In this document: positions 6,304 through 10,269 of the stretch, piece after piece
Position numbering within the stretch: the first letter of the stretch is position 1
How the letters are laid out: every line of letters begins with the position of its first letter
Assembly: GCA_900548705.1 (NCBI GenBank)
Contig: URLF01000086.1
Location: 1 to 10,269 of the forward strand
Origin: an uncultured Porphyromonadaceae bacterium
GTDB taxonomy: Bacteria > Bacteroidota > Bacteroidia > Bacteroidales > Muribaculaceae
Direction of reading: 5' to 3'
Length of the DNA: 10,269 bases
Translations under genes and position numbers: made by a program
Notes under the pieces: generated by a model
The model's input: only the letters and a program-made list of their open reading frames with translations
Told to the model about the DNA's origin: nothing
The model's database searches: none

Positions 6304-8688
6304 TTACTTGACAGAGATTTTGCGTGCGGAACCGTCAGAATATTTAACGACATACACACCGGCGGCTGCCTTGTCGAGCGACACAGGCTGTCCGGTGACG
6401 GTAAATGCGGCCACAACCTCACCCTGGGTTGCTTTGTCGACACCGACACCCTCAACTCCGGAGGTCTCGGAAACGGCAAACACCTTCTTCACACCGGGGC
6501 CGGCGACGGTCAGGACTCCTTCGGCCACAACATCAGCGTCGTTGTGGGAAACGACAAGCTTGCACTCGCCATAACGGCCTGTTACGGTCGCGGTCACTCC
6601 GGCAGGAGCTTCGACTGTCAGGTCAGCCCCGTCATAGTAGCTGTCGAGGGGCACTTCCACGGTAGTACCGTCGGCAGGCACGGCGATTTCCTCAGCCTCG
6701 GCGACAAGCCAGGGATGATAGGCCGACAAGTTGATGGCAAAAGCGTTGTGACACATTCCATATTCGCTCTCGTGGTAGAAAGTCGGGGTATAGCTGTGAC
6801 GATACTCGGTCGCACCCTGAATCTTGATGCACTTGTCAAGCCAGGCAAGCACGTTCATATGGGTGAAAGGAATCACCGACTGCATAGGAGCGAAATACTC
6901 GATGTTCTCGGGATCATGGAACCCTGAGAAACGGGCCATATAACCGTTATCGCCCGGATTGATGACCACGGGAGTCTCGAAGTCAAAGATGACATTCAGG
7001 AAGTTCTGCATACCACTTTCGGCAACCAGCACATCCTCACCCTTGCAAACCGCGGAAGCCACGGGGGTCTCCATCATCGGCACTCCATCATCATCAAGGG
7101 CGATTATCTCAAGCTTGAATTCAGCCTCGTCGCTGATCTGACCTTTTGCCAGCACATTGGCGCCGGTTATCACCATAGGCGCGGTACCGGGAACAAGATA
7201 GTTCATTATCGCATCCACATAGACATGGTCGGATTCACTCGCCTCAGAGGTGTCACCGTTGAAGGTGTAGTTGAGCCACCAGGCATCCGAGTTGCTGTCA
7301 TAACCGAAAATCGGGGTGGACGGCTGGCCGAAATCAGCCTCCATAGCGATGAAACCAAGCCCATGGATATTCGAGTCGAAGGGGACAAGACCGAAGTCCA
7401 TAAGTTCTCCCGAAATCAGTCGCTCCGGTTTGCCTCCTGCCTGGAAAAATGTATAAGGAGACTGGAAAGAGGCGGAAGTAGCCCCGGGAGCGGATGCGTT
7501 CAGGCGGGGAGCATAGAACCAGTTGTTACGGGTTGATGCTTCCGAACTGTAATCAGGGATATAAGTCACTGTCAGGTTGTCCTCATCGGAGGTGACCCAC
7601 TCGGCAGTGACGGGATCACAGTATTCCCACTGGAAAGATGCGCCATCGATTTCAGTGGTGTTAACCCATGTGACAGGTGCATAGACCGGATACTGCGCGA
7701 TGGAGGCATTCAGGCTACGCCATCCCTCGCTACGGTCAAAACCCCAGTAAAGGGTCTCGGCGGGATCCTCATATGCGACCCCGTCAAGCTGCGGCAGCCC
7801 GACTGTCACCATGTCAAGGAAAAGGTTGTTTGCTTCCTTTCCTACAAACTGGAATGCAATCTGCACAGTCTTGCCCTCAAAAGAGGTCAGAGGAAGAATG
7901 TATTCATGCAACCCGGAAGGAGAGGCAGACAGCATATCCATCACATCTACATCCAGCCATTCTGTGGACGCATCCCAGATTTCCTGCCAGTCGGCATTCT
8001 CCTCCTTGACGAGGACTTTCAGTGTGTAGGTTACTTGACGGTCTCCGACGAATTCGTAAGTATCAAAGTCAAAATTGTCAAGGCTGAAAAGGAAGATTGG
8101 ATCGATATAACTGAAGAACTTCAGCTGTTCATTCTCCCCGACAGTCAAGCTCGGAGACACGAGCCACTCATCCTGCGGCTTGTCTGCATCCTCACCTTGG
8201 TAGAAAGCCACTGACATCATCGTCTCCCCGTCGGCCGGGTATATACCCCATGAAGCCAAGGCTCCGCAAGGTCCCCATGTTGTAGCCTCCACTCCAGTCT
8301 GGCCGGTCTTGGAGTCAAGCGTCCATCCTTCAGGAGTCCAAGGCAGAGTCTCGCCGTCCCATCCTTCGAAACTCTCCATAAAGGAGATTCCTTCGGGAAG
8401 AGTGGCAGGTGAGGCCGACCTACGCGCAGAGGCTTTGGTTTTCATCACGGGATTGATTTTCGTCATCCCGAGTGTGGATTTTACTGATTTGAGTTTGCGT
8501 CCGGCCGCGTCTGCGGTTGAGAGCGACACACCGGGAGCCACCTTGTGGTCCTGAGCCACAGCCGGTTTCACTTTGGCCTCGATGACCTTTTCCGAGCCGT
8601 TGCCTACCTGAAGCTGACCGGGCAGAAGCGGAGCAGCGATAGCCGCTGTCATCACTGTGGAAGCCCCGAGAAGTAGAATTTTCTTCAT
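6304..8688 (-). CDS. Secreted choice-of-anchor-J-like protein with T9SS-type tail
   Basis: This is a 794-residue exported protein of unknown function. Residues 1-19 are a signal peptide (MKKILLLGASTVMTAAIAA). Residues ~20-98 look like a low-complexity linker or propeptide. Residues ~101-297 resemble the choice-of-anchor-J / cleaved-adhesin beta-sandwich: ISFMESFEG at the start, DEWLVSPSLTVGENEQLKFF (173-192) and VQIAFQFVGKEANNLFLDMV (275-294). The middle (~300-660) is rich in aromatic and acidic residues, and I recognise no catalytic motif. Residues ~662-738 look like a small beta-sandwich. The last ~40 residues (AFTVTGQPVSLDKAAAGVYV, then KISVK) match the style of T9SS type A sorting tails. 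It is probably surface-bound or secreted; adhesion or glycan/protein binding is possible but not shown. It is followed by a strong terminator and is probably a single-gene unit. No consensus promoter was found upstream. Confidence 0.85.
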   Translation of the reverse strand: MKKILLLGASTVMTAAIAAPLLPGQLQVGNGSEKVIEAKVKPAVAQDHKVAPGVSLSTADAAGRKLKSVKSTLGMTKINPVMKTKASARRSASPATLPEGISFMESFEGWDGETLPWTPEGWTLDSKTGQTGVEATTWGPCGALASWGIYPADGETMMSVAFYQGEDADKPQDEWLVSPSLTVGENEQLKFFSYIDPIFLFSLDNFDFDTYEFVGDRQVTYTLKVLVKEENADWQEIWDASTEWLDVDVMDMLSASPSGLHEYILPLTSFEGKTVQIAFQFVGKEANNLFLDMVTVGLPQLDGVAYEDPAETLYWGFDRSEGWRSLNASIAQYPVYAPVTWVNTTEIDGASFQWEYCDPVTAEWVTSDEDNLTVTYIPDYSSEASTRNNWFYAPRLNASAPGATSASFQSPYTFFQAGGKPERLISGELMDFGLVPFDSNIHGLGFIAMEADFGQPSTPIFGYDSNSDAWWLNYTFNGDTSEASESDHVYVDAIMNYLVPGTAPMVITGANVLAKGQISDEAEFKLEIIALDDDGVPMMETPVASAVCKGEDVLVAESGMQNFLNVIFDFETPVVINPGDNGYMARFSGFHDPENIEYFAPMQSVIPFTHMNVLAWLDKCIKIQGATEYRHSYTPTFYHESEYGMCHNAFAINLSAYHPWLVAEAEEIAVPADGTTVEVPLDSYYDGADLTVEAPAGVTATVTGRYGECKLVVSHNDADVVAEGVLTVAGPGVKKVFAVSETSGVEGVGVDKATQGEVVAAFTVTGQPVSLDKAAAGVYVVKYSDGSARKISVK

Positions 8689-8725
8689 AAGCTTTGTTTG
8701 GTTAAAGATTTATTAATATGATTCA

Positions 8726-8759
8726 GCCACGGTGGGATATGGAGAAATCCCGCCGTGGC
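8726..8759. terminator. Strong hairpin upstream of the secreted protein gene
   Basis: GCCACGG (8726-8732) pairs with CCGTGGC (8753-8759), and GGGAT (8734-8738) with ATCCC (8747-8751). The single intervening pair is T-G on the plus strand and A-C on the minus strand. The loop has eight bases. It could be a terminator for transcription coming from glmS, but the minus-strand sequence after it is only AT-rich, not a U-tract. It could equally be a structured leader of the secreted protein mRNA, ending 37 bases before its ATG. Confidence 0.4.
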
Positions 8760-8860
8760 AGAATCGTATTGTCTTAATCGAAATATGATGCCAATAAATT
8801 GGTAACGGAGAAGCGGAGAAAGAGGGAGGATGTAGAGATAATAAGAGGAAGAAACAGTCA

Positions 8861-8873
8861 CGCCGTCACGGCG
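8861..8873 (-). terminator. Short GC hairpin just after the glmS stop
   Basis: CGCCGT and ACGGCG form perfect 6-base arms around one base, realistically a 5-bp stem with a three-base loop. It lies 13 bases beyond the GlmS stop. On the minus strand it is followed by a pyrimidine-rich stretch (TTTCTTCCTCTTATTATC). This fits a weak intrinsic terminator, but the stem is short. Confidence 0.35.
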
Positions 8874-8886
8874 ACAGGGAGAAACA

Positions 8887-9651
8887 TCACTCCACTGTCA
8901 CTGATTTGGCGAGGTTACGGGGCATATCGACATTGCAGCCTTTCTTGACCGCGATATGATAAGCCAGCAACTGGAGAGGTATCGACACAATCACAGGTGA
9001 GATACACTCCGGAACCTTCGGAATCTCGATGATATGGTCTGCGATTTCCGAAATGGTGGTGTCCCCCTTGGTGACAACAGCGATGACCGAACCGCCACGC
9101 GCCTTTACCTGCTGGATGTTGGAGATAATTTTCTCATGAAGCTCATCATCGGGGGCTATGACCACGGTGGGCAGTTCCCTGTCGATAAGTGCGATGGGCC
9201 CATGTTTCATCTCTGCAGCGGGATAGCCCTCGGCATGGATATAGCTGATTTCCTTGAGCTTGAGGGCTCCTTCAAGCGCAGAGGGATAGTTGTAGCCGCG
9301 ACCGAGGTAAAGGAAATTGTGGGCGTAGGTATAGGTGTTGGAGAGATGCTCTATCTCGTCGTTGAGTTTAAGGGTCTGACGGATAAGATCGGGGAGTTTG
9401 CGAAGCGCGTCGGCCACGCGGGCGACATCCTCATCCTTGATTGTCTTGCGGAGCTGGCCGATGGCGAGGGCGAGCATCACCAGCACAGTCACCTGGCCTG
9501 TGAATGCCTTGGTGGAGGCCACTCCGATTTCCGGACCGACATGGATATATGTGCCTGAATCGGTGGCACGGGCGATTGACGAACCTACAACATTGCACAC
9601 TCCATATACAAATGCGCCTTTCTCCTTGGCAAGCTGGATGGCGTCGAGGGT
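8887..9651 (-). CDS. glmS: Glucosamine-6-phosphate synthase, C-terminal isomerase part only
   Basis: GlmS makes glucosamine-6-phosphate from fructose-6-phosphate and glutamine, the entry to cell-wall amino-sugar synthesis. Only the last ~254 residues of a ~610-residue enzyme are here. They start within the first SIS (sugar isomerase) domain at TLDAIQLAKEKGAFVYGVCN and run through EIGVASTKAFTGQ (codons around 9490-9530), LGRGYNYPSALEGALKLKEI (around 9247-9306), HAEGYPAAEMKHGPIAL and the canonical C-terminus PRNLAKSVTVE. The glutaminase domain and the start of SIS1 are missing; the frame instead continues upstream into enolase sequence. The GTG at 9760-9762 is not a real start, because it encodes a valine inside the enolase segment. 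What is present looks intact and Bacteroidales-like. As it stands the gene could not encode a working GlmS; I think the N-terminal part is missing because of assembly. Confidence 0.93.
   Translation of the reverse strand, partial: TLDAIQLAKEKGAFVYGVCNVVGSSIARATDSGTYIHVGPEIGVASTKAFTGQVTVLVMLALAIGQLRKTIKDEDVARVADALRKLPDLIRQTLKLNDEIEHLSNTYTYAHNFLYLGRGYNYPSALEGALKLKEISYIHAEGYPAAEMKHGPIALIDRELPTVVIAPDDELHEKIISNIQQVKARGGSVIAVVTKGDTTISEIADHIIEIPKVPECISPVIVSIPLQLLAYHIAVKKGCNVDMPRNLAKSVTVE
9625..9651 (-). other. Enolase/GlmS junction
   Basis: Within these nine codons (TLDAIQLAK) the reading frame changes from enolase to GlmS. Enolases continue their NQIGTLTETLD motif with about ten more residues towards SHRSGETED, whereas GlmS proteins have SGETADTLxAIxLAKEKG. 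Both families can therefore carry TLDAI-LAK-like codons here, and a short identical stretch in two genomes would be enough to join them. The exact breakpoint within the stretch cannot be placed from one sequence. Confidence 0.8.
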
Positions 9652-10269
9652 CTCGGTCAGGGTGCCGATCTGGTTCACCTTGATGAGGATCGAGTTGGCG
9701 ATGCCCTCTTCGATGCCTTCGGCGAGGATATCGGGGTTGGTCACGAACAGGTCGTCGCCCACAAGCTGGATGTTGTCCCCAAGGGCATCGGTCAGTTCGC
9801 GCCAGCCGTCCCAGTCGTCTTCGGCAAGGCCGTCTTCAATGGAGATGAGCGGACTTGGCGGTGAATTCCGCCAGCCATTCGATCATTTCCGGGCTGCTCA
9901 GAGCGCCCTTTTCGCCGATCATGTACTTGCCGTTCTTGTGGAACTCGGAAGCCGCCGCGTCGATGGCAAGCACCACTTCGGAACCGGGGTTGTAGCCGGA
10001 TTCCTCAATGGCCTTCAGGATATAGCTGAACGCCTCGTCGTGGTTCTTGAGGTTGGGAGCAAAGCCGCCCTCATCGCCCACGCTGGTGATGTGGCCATCG
10101 GCGGCGAGGATGGTTTTCAGAGTATGGAAGATTTCGGAGCCCATGCGCAGGCCGTCGGCAAACGTGTGCGCGCCGACGGGCATGATCATGAATTCCTGAA
10201 TGTCCAAGTTGTTGGGGGCGTGAGCGCCGCCGTTGATGATGTTCATCATGGGAACGGGCAGCACCTTGG
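9625..10269 (-). pseudogene. eno: Enolase fragment, frameshifted, truncated at both ends
   Basis: Enolase converts 2-phosphoglycerate to phosphoenolpyruvate in glycolysis. The fragment enters at the window edge with KVLPVPMMNIINGGAHAPNN, followed by LDIQEFMIMPVGA, SVGDEGGFAPNLKNHDEAF, AIDAAASEF and EMIEWLAEFTAKS. It then meets a stop at 9836-9838. Reading on in the next frame from about 9852 restores the family sequence PLISIEDGLAEDDWDGW, then QLVGDDLFVTNPDILAEGI and IANSILIKVNQIGTLTETLD. The missing two bases are around 9850-9853, where TCCG stands for an expected TCCCCG. The C-terminal SHRSGETED region and the end of the barrel are replaced by GlmS. NNLDIQEFMIMPVGA and NPDILAEGI are, from memory, typical of Desulfovibrio enolases and unlike Bacteroidales ones. 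It is probably a piece of another genome. Confidence 0.9.

Larger units (their letters stand above)
8689..8886. other. 198-base intergenic region with two hairpins
   Basis: This gap lies between the GlmS stop and the start of the 794-residue secreted protein. It contains the two inverted repeats listed separately. There is no CAAAnnTA (reverse of the -7 consensus), so the promoter of the secreted protein gene must be a weaker variant. The last bases before the ATG are AT-rich, with no Shine-Dalgarno sequence. No RNA gene or small coding frame was recognised. Confidence 0.5.

Noticed and set aside
6283..6927. 214-residue plus-strand open frame antisense to the secreted protein gene
   Set aside because: It overlaps the terminator and the 3' end of a well-supported gene and resembles no known family.
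8887..9852. A novel bifunctional enolase-GlmS enzyme
   Set aside because: Both partners are cut inside their catalytic domains, the enolase part carries a frameshift just upstream, and the junction lies in a short stretch the two families can share. Chimeric assembly explains this better.
1..10269. CRISPR arrays, tRNA or rRNA genes, insertion sequences, phage genes
   Set aside because: No regularly spaced repeats, transposase motifs, cloverleaf candidates or phage-like genes were seen on either strand.

Overview
The window looks like a metagenome-style contig from a gut Bacteroidales bacterium, most likely of the Muribaculaceae type. The reasons are Bacteroidetes -33/-7 promoters (TTTG ... 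TAnnTTTG), no Shine-Dalgarno leaders, and secreted proteins with degenerate type IX secretion (T9SS)-style C-terminal tails. The family placement is inference from protein style. Every supported gene is on the minus strand, so the window reads naturally from right to left. All sizeable plus-strand open frames are antisense shadows.

Layout from left to right: (1) 2-649, the N-terminal half of a DUF1015 protein cut by the window edge, with a good promoter at 738-768; (2) 650-899, an intergenic stretch holding that promoter and a long hairpin behind the next gene; (3) 900-2771, a secreted CotH-kinase-family protein with its own promoter at 2807-2836; (4) 2870-6145, a three-gene dTDP-sugar cassette transcribed rmlB (rfbB), rmlA (rfbA), then a DegT/DnrJ/EryC1/StrS aminotransferase, with a -7 element and a perfect 18-bp palindrome just before rmlB; (5) 6304-8688, a large secreted choice-of-anchor-J-like protein followed by a convincing intrinsic terminator at 6220-6272; (6) 8689-8886, a 198-base gap with two hairpins; (7) 8887-9651, the C-terminal part of GlmS, complete at its C-terminus; (8) 9625-10269, an enolase fragment.

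How the genes work together: RmlA makes dTDP-glucose, RmlB converts it to dTDP-4-keto-6-deoxyglucose, and the aminotransferase would then make an amino-deoxysugar nucleotide for a surface glycan. The cassette lacks rmlC, rmlD and a recognisable fdtA-type ketoisomerase. The two flanking secreted proteins are probably unrelated single-gene units.

The clearest anomaly is at the right end. One reading frame passes from enolase sequence straight into GlmS sequence within about 27 bases (9625-9651). The enolase resembles Desulfovibrio-type enolases rather than Bacteroidales ones, and it carries a frameshift near 9850. The simplest reading is an assembly chimera between two co-resident gut bacteria, not a new fusion enzyme. 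I found no convincing undescribed system; the rest is ordinary Bacteroidales chromosome.
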